Assembly (NCBI GenBank): GCA_030262795.1
Contig: JAJSZO010000130.1
Location: forward strand, 1-7,152
Source: Deltaproteobacteria bacterium
Lineage (GTDB): Bacteria > Desulfobacterota > Desulfobacteria > Desulfobacterales > ETH-SRB1
Length of the DNA stretch: 7,152 nucleotides
Reading direction: 5' to 3'
Shown: positions 1 to 5,100 of the stretch, in pieces
Numbering within the stretch: the stretch's first letter is position 1
How the letters are laid out: each line of letters opens with the position of its first letter
Made by a program: the position numbers and the translations under genes
Notes under the pieces: model-generated
What the model was told of the DNA's origin: nothing
Databases searched by the model: none
What the model saw: only the letters and a program-made list of their open reading frames with translations

Positions 1-410
1 ACTGTTACACGGATTTTCCCTGTAACCGGAAAATTATTATCCTTATCTTCTCCAATGGTCATGATCTGTAAAATAAATTTCAATCTATCTTTGTATATAA
101 CAGGATTTTCGTCGATTAAACCTATGATTCTCCATTTTTGTAAATCTAAAAAATTGATGACATGATTTGAGGGGAATCTATGAGCAACCCATGGCTGTAA
201 GGAAAGATACCCGAAGGCAAAAAATAAAATAACAGGTAAAATTAATGCGGTTTTTCTCTTAAGAATAAAATATAGTATTAAGCCGGTACATACAAGAATA
301 ACAAAATACGCATAAACTTTATGACCTGGCAGCCATAAAGCACAAATTAAACCCAGTATCATAGATACCAGGATTGGGATAACAGGACGAGAATAAATCT
401 TGCCGCTCAT
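1..410 (-). CDS. comEC: ComEC/Rec2 competence protein, N-terminal part (runs off left edge)
   Basis: The reading frame starts at the ATG at 410 and is open to the window edge, giving 136 residues. ComEC forms the inner-membrane channel that passes single-stranded DNA into the cytoplasm during natural transformation; full proteins are usually about 700-800 residues. Visible here are an N-terminal MSGKIYSRPVIP stretch, hydrophobic segments at about residues 10-27, 33-50 and 54-69, then a soluble part with IIGLIDENPVIYKDRLKF and GKIRVT. This order matches the N-terminal DUF4131 region of ComEC, and the competence, metallo-beta-lactamase and helicase-type features lie outside the window. Two in-frame TGA codons directly precede the ATG, so it is the first possible start, although no strong ribosome site is visible. 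It is AT-rich and appears to be transcribed alone from the 411-617 gap. The family call rests on pattern similarity and is fairly secure. Confidence 0.8.
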   Translation of the reverse strand, partial: MSGKIYSRPVIPILVSMILGLICALWLPGHKVYAYFVILVCTGLILYFILKRKTALILPVILFFAFGYLSLQPWVAHRFPSNHVINFLDLQKWRIIGLIDENPVIYKDRLKFILQIMTIGEDKDNNFPVTGKIRVT

Positions 411-617
411 TTTTCATCACGCTATTCATTCTGTAAGCGTTCACGGATTCAGAGTTCACCGGTCAGGGTTAGGACATTTGAACACTTAGGATTTGCTCAA
501 GTTTCGCACTCCTCCATGCAACAAAAGCTTTAAAGGGGAAAGGATGCAACCGTAGAAAAAAGTATCTAATTTGTATTTCATTTGCAAGAATTTTAATTGA
601 TAAGCTGTTAGCCTTAG
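411..617. other. Intergenic gap upstream of comEC; no gene recognised
   Basis: No convincing coding frame is seen on either strand. The gap must carry the comEC promoter on the minus strand. A TTGCAA followed by a weak GATACT about 15 bases later (roughly 562-588) is the best candidate, but it is poor. If the element at 618-921 had simply inserted into the ATPase gene, the rest of that gene should resume here on the minus strand. It does not, so flanking DNA has been lost. Confidence 0.5.
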
Positions 618-921
618 TCCTGAATCTTCCAGATCAACACTAACGCATTCTTAACTACTTAATATTATTAGATGTTATTTTTTAGTGTGGTAACAATTGA
701 GACTAACATGCTTCTTAATGGTCTCATTTGACCATCAAAAATGGTGAAAAAATGGAATTTTCTACACTTTTTGTAGATTTTAAGTAGTTTTTGTACTTTT
801 AAAGCTATATTTTAAAGCAGTTTTAGTGGCTAAATTGGCCAATTGTTACTACACTAAAATTTTTTTATCAATTAAATCAATAAGTTATTTTTTGCAAAAG
901 CCCGATCGGGAAGACTCAGGA
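618..921. mobile_element. MITE-like element with nested terminal inverted repeats (about 304 bp)
   Basis: The left end TCCTGAATCTTCCAGATC (618-635) and the reverse complement of 904-921, TCCTGAGTCTTCCCGATC, match at 16 of 18 positions. A second inverted pair lies exactly 62 bases further in on both sides: TTTTAGTGTGGTAACAATTG (680-699) against the complement of 840-859, 19 of 20 matching. The stretch between them is also partly alike in the two arms, so the arms are homologous over about 82 bases. The core holds small hairpins: ATGGTC/GACCAT (718-735), TCTACA/TGTAGA (761-777), AAGTA/TACTT (782-798), and the palindrome AATTGGCCAATT (833-844). No gene lies inside and no clear target duplication is seen. 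The right end supplies the last codons and stop of the truncated ATPase frame. A non-autonomous transposon derivative is the best reading; a structured RNA is possible. Confidence 0.65.
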
Positions 922-1471
922 TTGATTTTCGGCTTCTGTCCTGATGGTTTAAAAAGAAGATCAATTTCGGATTGAAGTTCTTCCTGAACTGCACGAAGAT
1001 TGGCGACACCTGATCCTGCGGCAAAAATAATTTGGCCCATACTTCCGCCACCCTGAATGATTTCTCTGCCGCCACGGACCAGGTCGGCATGGGCTATGCC
1101 GAACATGGTGGAAAAGACATCGCATTCACGCCGCCTAAAAACTGATGAAGAATGGACTCATCCAGTACAGTTTTATCATCCACTGCGCGCAGAGTGTTGC
1201 TCCTGCCCTTACGGCGGACAAACTCCAGAACATCACCGTCTTTGCGTTGAATAGCGGCTCCGATTCGCATTTTCGTATATGGATGAAGGAAATCATCCAG
1301 CGACCGCTCAGGAATACCATAAAGCATGTGCTTCAACGCCCGCAAGGCTGAGCTTTTACCCGCCTCGTTGGAACCGTATATGATGTGGAGACCTTCCTTT
1401 CCTCCACTCAGATCAATTCGAACATCAGTAAAATGGCCGAAAGCAATAAGCCTTATCTCGCAAATTTTCAT
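885..1471 (-). pseudogene. YhaN/SbcC-like AAA ATPase, N-terminal remnant, frameshifted and truncated
   Basis: From the ATG at 1471 the product begins MKICEIRLIAFGHFTDVRIDL and has a Walker A motif GSNEAGKS at residues 33-40, followed by SALRALKHMLYG. This is the pattern of the large coiled-coil ATPases of the YhaN type (AAA_27), partners of YhaO nucleases in DNA-end processing, normally about 1000 residues. The frame breaks near 1120-1123: FLGGVNA is followed by an out-of-frame stop, while the continuation DVFSTMFGIAHADLVRGG is found one frame over, which implies one lost base. That second frame keeps the family signature IIQGGG, FAAGSG and KPSGQKPKIN. It then enters the inverted-repeat element at about 921 and stops at 885. 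About 180 native codons remain; the coiled coil, Walker B and signature motif are absent. Its ATG overlaps the upstream stop as ATGA (1468-1471), so the pair was translationally coupled. It looks richer in G+C than its neighbours. It cannot be functional as it stands. Confidence 0.8.
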
Positions 1472-2356
1472 TCGGGATCGTCAAATTTTATTCCGTCTGC
1501 GCCTTCTTTCAGTTCTCTTGGAACTTTTTTTCAAGGTCTGCCAGTTCATCTGCCAGATCATGCAAACGGTCCGGGTCGGATTGCAACTCATCAAGAAGAT
1601 GAACGAGCTCTCCTATGGCCCCGTCCGCTGATTTCAAGGCTTTGTCAGATAAGGGCGGTTTCGTGCGAAACTTCACTTTTTCAACCCAAACTTGCCCTCC
1701 GCTGGTATCCACAGCCGCCGACCGGATCTCATTGGTCCACCGCTCCATATCTGAAGCAATTTCATTATGGGATTGCGTGTTCCCTTTGATTACAACGCGA
1801 GCCACCAGCGGCAGGCCATCATTTTCGTCCAAACAAGCTTCAAGGTGTTTATTGAATCAATCAACCACCTCGTAACCACTATCAGCACCTGATGTATCCA
1901 CATTTAAAATAACCCAGCGAATAACGTCCAGAGTTTTGAATTCCAACTCAGGCCGCCCGCTGTCATCAACGGAAACAAGCACACAGCCTTTGGGGCCGGT
2001 TTCTTTGACATGGCGGCCCTGAATATTTCCCGGAAACACAACCAGTGGATCATCCATGAGCACTTCGTGCTGATGAACATGCCCCAGAGCCCAGTAACAG
2101 AAATGTCTGCGTCACGCAGCTTGCTTGTTTGTGATACAAAATACAGGCCAGTGTTGTAGTCTTTCCAATCTCCGTCATAAAGGTCTCCGGCGATGAGAAC
2201 AAAGAACACATTTTCCCTGATAGCAGTCTGAACCAGGTTGTCTAATGCCCGGCGGGTCGCCTGGCGAAGCTCATCGACCGGAGCACCATCATAGTAATCG
2301 AGCTTATGCAAAGGGCTGTCTAAATGAATGTCAGCAGCATGTAAAAATCTAAACAT
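1468..2356 (-). pseudogene. YhaO/SbcD-like metallophosphoesterase (DNA repair exonuclease), multiply broken
   Basis: The start at 2356 has a GGAG at 2366-2369, nine bases upstream. The N-terminus MFRFLHAADIHLDSPLHKL carries the metal-binding DxH (D9, H11), and IAGDLYDGD carries GDxxD (D58, D61): a calcineurin-like nuclease fold. After KLRDADIS the frame is lost at about 2096/2097, and family sequence resumes in another frame as YWALGHVHQHEVLMDD. The roughly 100-120 residues that normally lie between, including the GNHD metal ligand, are deleted. VVFPGNIQGRHVKE follows. An in-frame TGA (1857-1859) interrupts VVD/FNKHLEACLDEND and is explained by a CGA-to-TGA change. Finally a run of seven A on the coding strand (1525-1531) shifts the frame; with eight, it continues as VPRELKEGADGIKFDDPE to the TGA at 1468-1470, overlapping the ATPase start. 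Four lesions, one removing a catalytic motif, mark this as a true pseudogene. Confidence 0.85.
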
Positions 2357-2604
2357 GTGTCAGTTCTCCGCTTGGAAAGATCGGCACGCTTTTTGCTGTA
2401 ATGTATAACTATCTGGTTTAATTTGATAATTAAACCAGATAGATTCGGTGTATAAATTGTTTTTCAAAAATAGTTTTTCTTGAATGCAGTAATATTAACT
2501 GATTGCAATTTGACAGGCAATATTCATGCCGAACGCTATTGATAATTTGAAACTAATAGTTGCAAAATATTGTCTTATGGTCCATAGTATATTATTATTT
2601 TGAT
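2357..2604. other. Intergenic, AT-rich, between the minus-strand nuclease remnant and the second inverted-repeat element
   Basis: There is no supported gene. It contains the 2365-2369 ribosome site of the nuclease remnant and the 14 bp inverted repeat at 2409-2442. A TTGACA occurs at about 2509, but no well-spaced -10 box was found for either strand. Confidence 0.5.
2409..2442. promoter_or_regulatory. Perfect 14 bp inverted repeat, likely operator or hairpin
   Basis: CTATCTGGTTTAAT (2409-2422) and ATTAAACCAGATAG (2429-2442) are exact reverse complements around a 6-base spacer, TTGATA. The centre lies about 70 bases upstream of the nuclease remnant's start (minus strand). There is no T-run on either side, so an intrinsic terminator is unlikely. 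Position and symmetry fit a binding site for a dimeric repressor or a 5'-leader hairpin. No regulator gene is visible in the window to pair with it. Confidence 0.5.
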
Positions 2605-2728
2605 AGTCCTAAGTTTTCGTAACCCATTAAAATTATTAATAGCAACAAAATTGAAGCAAGATTTCCAAAACCAATGATTTTAATGGGTTATTGGATTATG
2701 GTTCAGAAACTTTGGAGAACTTAGGACT
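2605..2728. mobile_element. Second inverted-repeat element (about 124 bp), MITE-like, upstream of the toxin-antitoxin operon
   Basis: The ends AGTCCTAAGTTTTC (2605-2618) and GAGAACTTAGGACT (2715-2728) are inverted with one mismatch. Directly inside the left end, GTAACCCATTAAAATTATT (2619-2637) is inverted against AATGATTTTAATGGGTTAT (2673-2691), 17 of 19 paired. On the right, an extra 23 bases separate the two blocks. The outermost bases AGTCCT recur at the left end of the 618-921 element, and the following bases agree at about 13 of 19 positions, suggesting related families. No target duplication is evident. It ends 40 bases before the antitoxin start, so it may carry or replace that operon's promoter. 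Confidence 0.6.
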
Positions 2729-2768
2729 GGAGAGTTACCAATAAAAATTATGAAAATGGAGTATAATT

Positions 2769-2996
2769 ATGTCAACAGCTGTTAAAATATCAGATAATCT
2801 TGTAATAAAAGCCAAAGTTAAATCAAAAATATTTAAACGATCTATTGCCGGTCAAATTGAATATTGGGCAAGCATCGGTCAAATAATTGAAGACAATCCG
2901 GATCTGCCATTGCCATTTATTCAAGAAATTCTCGTTGCAAAAGAGCAAATTAAAGCTGGGCTTGGAACCTCGTATGTTTTCGGAGAAGGCGAATGA
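2769..2996 (+). CDS. ParD-like antitoxin of a type II toxin-antitoxin system
   Basis: This 75-residue protein starts at the ATG at 2769, seven bases after a GGAG (2758-2761). The N-terminus STAVKISDNLVIKAK looks like the DNA-binding strand and first helix of a ribbon-helix-helix antitoxin, and IAGQIEYWASIGQIIEDNPDLP is the signature of the ParD_like family (PF11903 type). The protein is expected to bind and neutralise the toxin encoded next and to repress its own operon as a dimer. Its stop overlaps the toxin's ATG (ATGA at 2993-2996), the usual coupled order of antitoxin before toxin. It looks intact. The upstream inverted repeats at 2605-2728 may include its operator or may be a separate mobile element. 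The family call is from recognisable sequence pattern; its pairing with the toxin comes from the overlap. Confidence 0.85.
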   Translation: MSTAVKISDNLVIKAKVKSKIFKRSIAGQIEYWASIGQIIEDNPDLPLPFIQEILVAKEQIKAGLGTSYVFGEGE

Positions 2997-3283
2997 TTGA
3001 AATAAATAAAATCATTCAGTCCCCTTTGTTTGTCAAACAGAAAAAAAGACTACATAAGAACCAAATTAAAGATTCAGATAAGGCAGTTCGTGAAATAACT
3101 CAAGACCCGGAAATAGGAACCATGAAAACTGGTGATCTGAGCGGGGTTCGAGTATATAAATTTAAGTCCAAGCAATCGTTAATTCTTTTGGCATATGAAA
3201 TTATAGAAAATTCTCTTTTCCTTTATACCTTTGGTTCTCATCAAAATTTCTATCAAGAACTAAAAAAATATATCAATCCTTAA
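2993..3283 (+). CDS. RelE/ParE-family toxin of a type II toxin-antitoxin system
   Basis: This 96-residue protein has a GGAGAAGG ribosome site (2982-2989) inside the antitoxin's last codons and an ATG overlapping the antitoxin stop. Two helices (about residues 9-36) are followed by the conserved strand block GDLSGVRVYKF (47-57), SLILLAYEI (62-70), then LFLYTFGSHQNFYQELKKY (75-93). The GVRVYKF and GSHQNFY signatures point to the ParE-like toxin family (PF15781 type) rather than classical RelE. Members of the wider fold either cut ribosome-bound mRNA or poison gyrase; the sequence does not tell which applies here. No lesion is visible, so the pair is probably functional, unlike the decaying genes on either side. 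Such pairs often persist as addiction modules in mobile regions. Confidence 0.85.
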   Translation: MIEINKIIQSPLFVKQKKRLHKNQIKDSDKAVREITQDPEIGTMKTGDLSGVRVYKFKSKQSLILLAYEIIENSLFLYTFGSHQNFYQELKKYINP

Positions 3284-3289
3284 ACCTCT

Positions 3290-3427
3290 TCAATTTATTG
3301 ATAAATCCACATAACCCCAAGATAAGTTGCAGGAATATTTTGCTCTTCCTCTTGTTTCTAAATTTGTTTTATCAACTGTCGGTTCAAAGTCATCCGATTT
3401 AACCCCATAGGTTTTTGCCCAAGGTGT
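3290..3427 (-). other. Unidentified open frame fused behind the restriction-methylase remnant
   Basis: Directly at the point where the methylase remnant stops resembling its family, a different minus-strand frame is open for 45 codons. It begins TPWAKTYGVKSDDFEPTVDK, continues with ETRGRAKYSC and ends YVDLSIN at a TGA (3290-3292). Its composition is protein-like, but it has no start codon and I do not recognise it. It may be the C-terminal scrap of another gene joined by a deletion, or chance. Confidence 0.25.
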
Positions 3428-3713
3428 TTCTGTACCTTTTTAGCTGTTCTGAACGTTCTATTAAATCCAGATTTTCGATTGTTGGGGCTTTGGCTTCAAT
3501 ATATCCGACTATATGCTGCTTTCCGTCCCAGATCCGGAAATCAGGATTGCCAGCCTCAGTACTCTTGGGTAGTGTGGTGATGTGTATTTTACTTTTTCCG
3601 AAAGATTGCGCTATTTTTTTAAACAATTCATCAAGGGTTGCATAATAACTTTCTTCTCTGGCATCCCCCTGATTTGCGATTTTAAATATCTTTTTCAGAT
3701 ATGATTTAAGCAT
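3399..3713 (-). pseudogene. Type IIG-like restriction-methylase, N-terminal nuclease fragment
   Basis: The 104-residue frame MLKSYLKKIFKIANQGDAREES...LGKNLWG matches the start of large fused restriction endonuclease/N6-adenine methyltransferases of about 1000 residues. The PD-(D/E)XK nuclease core is visible as NPDFRIWDG (P57, D58) followed by VGYIEAK (E73, K75), with E20/E21 as a possible upstream ligand. The family sequence continues to RSEQLKRYRNT at about residue 97, where FPNLILTN-like sequence would be expected; instead there are seven unrelated residues and a stop. The methylase domain and target-recognition region are missing from the window. The fragment keeps all nuclease motif residues but is unlikely to act alone. 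The ribosome site before the ATG is weak. Similarity to the family is by recall of its pattern. Confidence 0.7.
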
Positions 3714-3743
3714 TCAGACTACCGACGCTTCATGGCCTGCATA

Positions 3744-3899
3744 TCAATTGTTTTCCGACGCGGTTCTTTGCAGTATTGTTTTTGTGATACGTTTGAAATC
3801 TATATAACATTTGGAAACGCTTTGGGCGTGTGAGCCGGTGGCTCCCTCAGCCGGTTTAAGAAAGAAAACCGGTTTTCTCGCTTCCTGCACAAGGGGCAT
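3744..3899 (-). pseudogene. Possible ParA-family ATPase C-terminal scrap
   Basis: A 51-codon minus-strand frame from the ATG at 3899 reads MPLVQEARKPVFFLKPAEGA, then GSHAQSVSKCYIDFKRI, ending at a TGA (3744-3746). The pattern LMPL-EARKPVF-LKPA-GA-GSHA-V--CY-DF resembles the C-terminal end of some plasmid- or phage-type ParA partition ATPases. The Walker motifs are absent and a TAA stops the frame four codons upstream, so at most this is a remnant. It lies between two other broken or mobile genes. Strong palindromes in the + strand here, such as AGAAAACCGGTTTTCT (3863-3878), fall inside this frame. The identification is tentative. Confidence 0.4.
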
Positions 3900-3976
3900 A
3901 AGACTCTTATCTTAAGATTTTGATCCAGAACCCGCTGTTTGTCCGAGAATATATTCCTAAGTTGCAAGCCGGTATT

Positions 3977-4396
3977 TTACTCTTCCCATGCTGGATATTG
4001 TTCCGGCTTGCTACCTGTCTCATTAACCATCCTTGGATAGGTTATACCTTGTTTCGGTTCCTGAGGTCTTTTCCTGCTTTTGGTTATTTTAAACAACCAA
4101 CTATCTCCGTAATCAAACATGTAATATAGTTTTTTTCTTTTTTCTAGTGGATATAAGTTCTCTAAAGTTACGCTATATATTCCTTCATTTTCATCATCAA
4201 AGCGAACACGATCACGACTTCTTTCTGTTCTTGAAATATAAAACTCATATAAATGGTCATTATCGAATTCTACTGCATCCTGGATTGCAAAATGGAGATC
4301 TTCAAGAGTTGACGTAGAATCAATTTCAACTGTTGCTTCCCATTTATCTTCTAAATAGGCTCCCGATAATAATTCAATATTTAATATCCAGATCAT
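3977..4396 (-). CDS. pRiA4b ORF-3-like protein
   Basis: I chose the ATG at 4396 because AAAGGTGG (4401-4408) lies just upstream; an ATG at 4429 would add 11 lysine-rich residues without a ribosome site. The 139-residue product begins MIWILNIELLSGAYLEDKWE. It carries TLEDLHFAIQDAVEFDNDHLYEFYI at about residues 30-54, and FDYGDSWLFKI at 94-104, then TYPRMVNETGSKPEQYPAWEE at the C-terminus. These blocks are the hallmarks of the plasmid pRiA4b ORF-3 family (PF07929), small accessory proteins found on plasmids, in insertion sequences and in genomic islands. Their biochemical role is not established. The length and end look complete. It lies just downstream of the hairpin cluster at 4436-4533, in the same direction as the small-gene block, and could be the gene of a neighbouring cassette. 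Confidence 0.8.
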   Translation of the reverse strand: MIWILNIELLSGAYLEDKWEATVEIDSTSTLEDLHFAIQDAVEFDNDHLYEFYISRTERSRDRVRFDDENEGIYSVTLENLYPLEKRKKLYYMFDYGDSWLFKITKSRKRPQEPKQGITYPRMVNETGSKPEQYPAWEE

Positions 4397-4400
4397 TAAA

Positions 4401-4408
4401 CCACCTTT
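4401..4408 (-). promoter_or_regulatory. Ribosome binding site deciding the start of the pRiA4b ORF-3-like gene
   Basis: On the minus strand AAAGGTGG precedes TTTA and the ATG at 4396. No comparable site precedes the upstream in-frame ATG at 4429. Confidence 0.6.
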
Positions 4409-4435
4409 CTTTTTTTCAATGCCTTGCATGATCCT

Positions 4436-4461
4436 CGGGGAAAGCCGGTAAGCTTTCCCCG
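4436..4461. repeat. Perfect 10 bp stem hairpin
   Basis: CGGGGAAAGC (4436-4445) pairs exactly with GCTTTCCCCG (4452-4461) around the loop CGGTAA. It is GC-rich in an AT-rich setting and lies 40 bases upstream of the pRiA4b ORF-3-like start. Neither strand has a following T-run, so it is not a standard terminator. It may be a leader-RNA hairpin, a transcription block between cassettes, or a short repetitive palindrome. Confidence 0.6.
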
Positions 4462-4470
4462 TAGGTTGTC

Positions 4471-4533
4471 CATACGCTTGATGGCGTGGACGCTTCGTGC
4501 CACGCCATCGTTGCGGATTCCGCAGCGTTATAC
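4471..4533 (-). other. attC-like structured site (imperfect palindrome with nested hairpins)
   Basis: The + strand holds an outer pair ATACGCT (4472-4478) / AGCGTTAT (4524-4531), and an inner perfect stem GATGGCGTGG (4480-4489) / CCACGCCATC (4500-4509). The stem extends through ACG/CGT with one unpaired G at 4499. The side hairpin TGCGGATTCCGCA (4512-4524) also pairs. Read on the minus strand it runs TATAACGC ... TCAAGCGTATGG over about 63 bases. The upstream gene's TAA stop (4528-4530) is embedded in its first bases, as in integron gene cassettes. TCAAGCGT is the usual right-hand core of attC sites, but the invariant GTT is here GTA, as if one T were missing. The size, extrahelical base and stop-codon overlap favour attC; the broken core and lack of an integrase argue against it. 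Confidence 0.35.
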
Positions 4534-4733
4534 CTTAATTTCGAGTACAATCCGGCCGATTTCAGAGGACAATTTTAGCTGTTCAACTTTAGAAAATACT
4601 GTAGTCATATACTCCCACATCTCATTTTGGTGCAACCAGATGGGATCTGCATTCCTTCGAATGAACTCGTCCACATCCATACCGTCAATGGTTGGCGGAC
4701 GCTGGCAGTAAGTTTTCGTTTACGCTTTGTCAT
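4528..4733 (-). pseudogene. Small 68-residue hypothetical protein with a one-base frameshift
   Basis: The ATG at 4733 overlaps the stop of the preceding small gene (ATGA, 4730-4733) and reads MTKRKRK. The frame then closes early, but a neighbouring frame continues as TYCQRPPTIDGMDVDEFIRR, with DPIWLHQNEMWEYM and IGRIVLEIKV to the TAA at 4528-4530. The span is 206 bases, one short of 69 codons. One extra A in the AAAA run next to CTTACTGCC restores MTKRKRKTYCQRPPTIDGMD through to the end. The second half looks like a real helical protein (WLHQNEMWEYMTTVF), acidic after a basic N-terminus. I do not recognise the family. The lesion may be a sequencing error, in which case the gene is intact. It is the last gene of a three-gene overlapping set and ends inside the attC-like site. 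Confidence 0.6.
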
Positions 4734-4867
4734 GATGGATATTTCCCTGTTTCTTTCTCAAAACCACGAATACTTTTCAGTGATGCCGGAACATAGTGGC
4801 GTATTAATTGAAATCGTATGTACTCATCTGTTGATGGTCTTCCAGTACTTGATCCCTGCCGCCCCAT
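4730..4867 (-). CDS. 45-residue hypothetical protein overlapping its neighbours on both sides
   Basis: The frame MGRQGSSTGRPSTDEYIRFQ, with a second part containing LIRHYVPASLKSIRGF and ending ETGKYPS, runs from the ATG at 4867 to the TGA at 4730-4732. It overlaps the end of the zinc-ribbon gene by 44 bases in another frame, and its TGA overlaps the next ATG. The last 34 residues extend beyond the zinc-ribbon gene and look protein-like: basic, with an amphipathic IRFQLIRHYV segment. The ribosome site is weak (AGG touches the ATG), so it may depend on translational coupling. An upstream in-frame ATG at 4957 would place 30 further codons inside the zinc-ribbon gene and is less likely. The family is unknown. 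Confidence 0.45.
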   Translation of the reverse strand: MGRQGSSTGRPSTDEYIRFQLIRHYVPASLKSIRGFEKETGKYPS

Positions 4868-5087
4868 CCTGACACTCGGGACATCGTCTTTCGTACATGT
4901 CGGATTCCTTTGTTCCGTAAACATAGCCACAAATGGTACATTCGGTTTTATATGCATACTGTCCGTGGTCAGCTCCTAACACTCCACAATGACCGCAGCA
5001 TTGCTGGTCATGAGGATTCAGGTAGCCGATTTCTACGGACTCGTCTCTGCCTTCCTGCCATTGAATTTGCATATCAATGTCGTTCAT
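4824..5087 (-). CDS. Small zinc-ribbon protein with three CXXC motifs
   Basis: I place the start at 5087 rather than 5105 because AAGGAGA (5093-5099) lies six bases upstream of it. The 87-residue product has CGHC at 31-34, CTIC at 50-53 and CPEC at 69-72. That gives one four-Cys zinc site with a third CXXC left for a further site or for pairing with C30, H33 or H41. It begins with an acidic, tryptophan-containing MNDIDMQIQWQEGRDESVEI stretch and ends GIKYWKTINR. There is no signal peptide, so it is probably cytosolic. Similar small zinc-ribbon proteins of unknown role occur in mobile islands and cassette arrays. It is the first gene of an overlapping trio and lies directly after a short TAAC/GTT-containing sequence at 5101-5127. 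The zinc-binding fold is well supported; the role is not. Confidence 0.7.
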   Translation of the reverse strand: MNDIDMQIQWQEGRDESVEIGYLNPHDQQCCGHCGVLGADHGQYAYKTECTICGYVYGTKESDMYERRCPECQDGAAGIKYWKTINR

Positions 5088-5092
5088 ATTAA

Positions 5093-5099
5093 TCTCCTT
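5093..5099 (-). promoter_or_regulatory. Ribosome binding site that fixes the zinc-ribbon gene start
   Basis: AAGGAGA on the minus strand is followed by TTAAT and the ATG at 5087. The alternative ATG at 5105 lies upstream of this site and has none of its own. Confidence 0.75.
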
Positions 5100-5100
5100 T

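Noticed and set aside
618..921. CRISPR array or tandem repeat
   Set aside because: The repeats are inverted pairs, not regularly spaced direct repeats.
1385..1789. Long plus-strand open frame of 134 codons
   Set aside because: It is the antisense shadow of the nuclease-ATPase remnants, whose minus-strand frames carry clear family motifs.
2509..2545. TTGACA at about 2509 as a plus-strand promoter
   Set aside because: The nearest -10-like GATAAT is about 25 bases away, too far for a standard promoter.
3851..3878. Palindromes CCGGTTT/AAACCGG and AGAAAACCGGTTTTCT as a terminator or operator
   Set aside because: They lie inside the possible ParA relic frame, lack a T-run after the stem, and arise from Lys/Arg-Lys-Pro and Phe codons.
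3920..4129. Plus-strand open frame of 69 codons
   Set aside because: It is mostly antisense to the end of the well-supported pRiA4b ORF-3-like gene and has no ribosome site or family pattern.
4424..4711. Plus-strand open frame of 95 codons across the hairpins
   Set aside because: It covers the hairpins and the antisense of the 68-residue gene; no family pattern or ribosome site.
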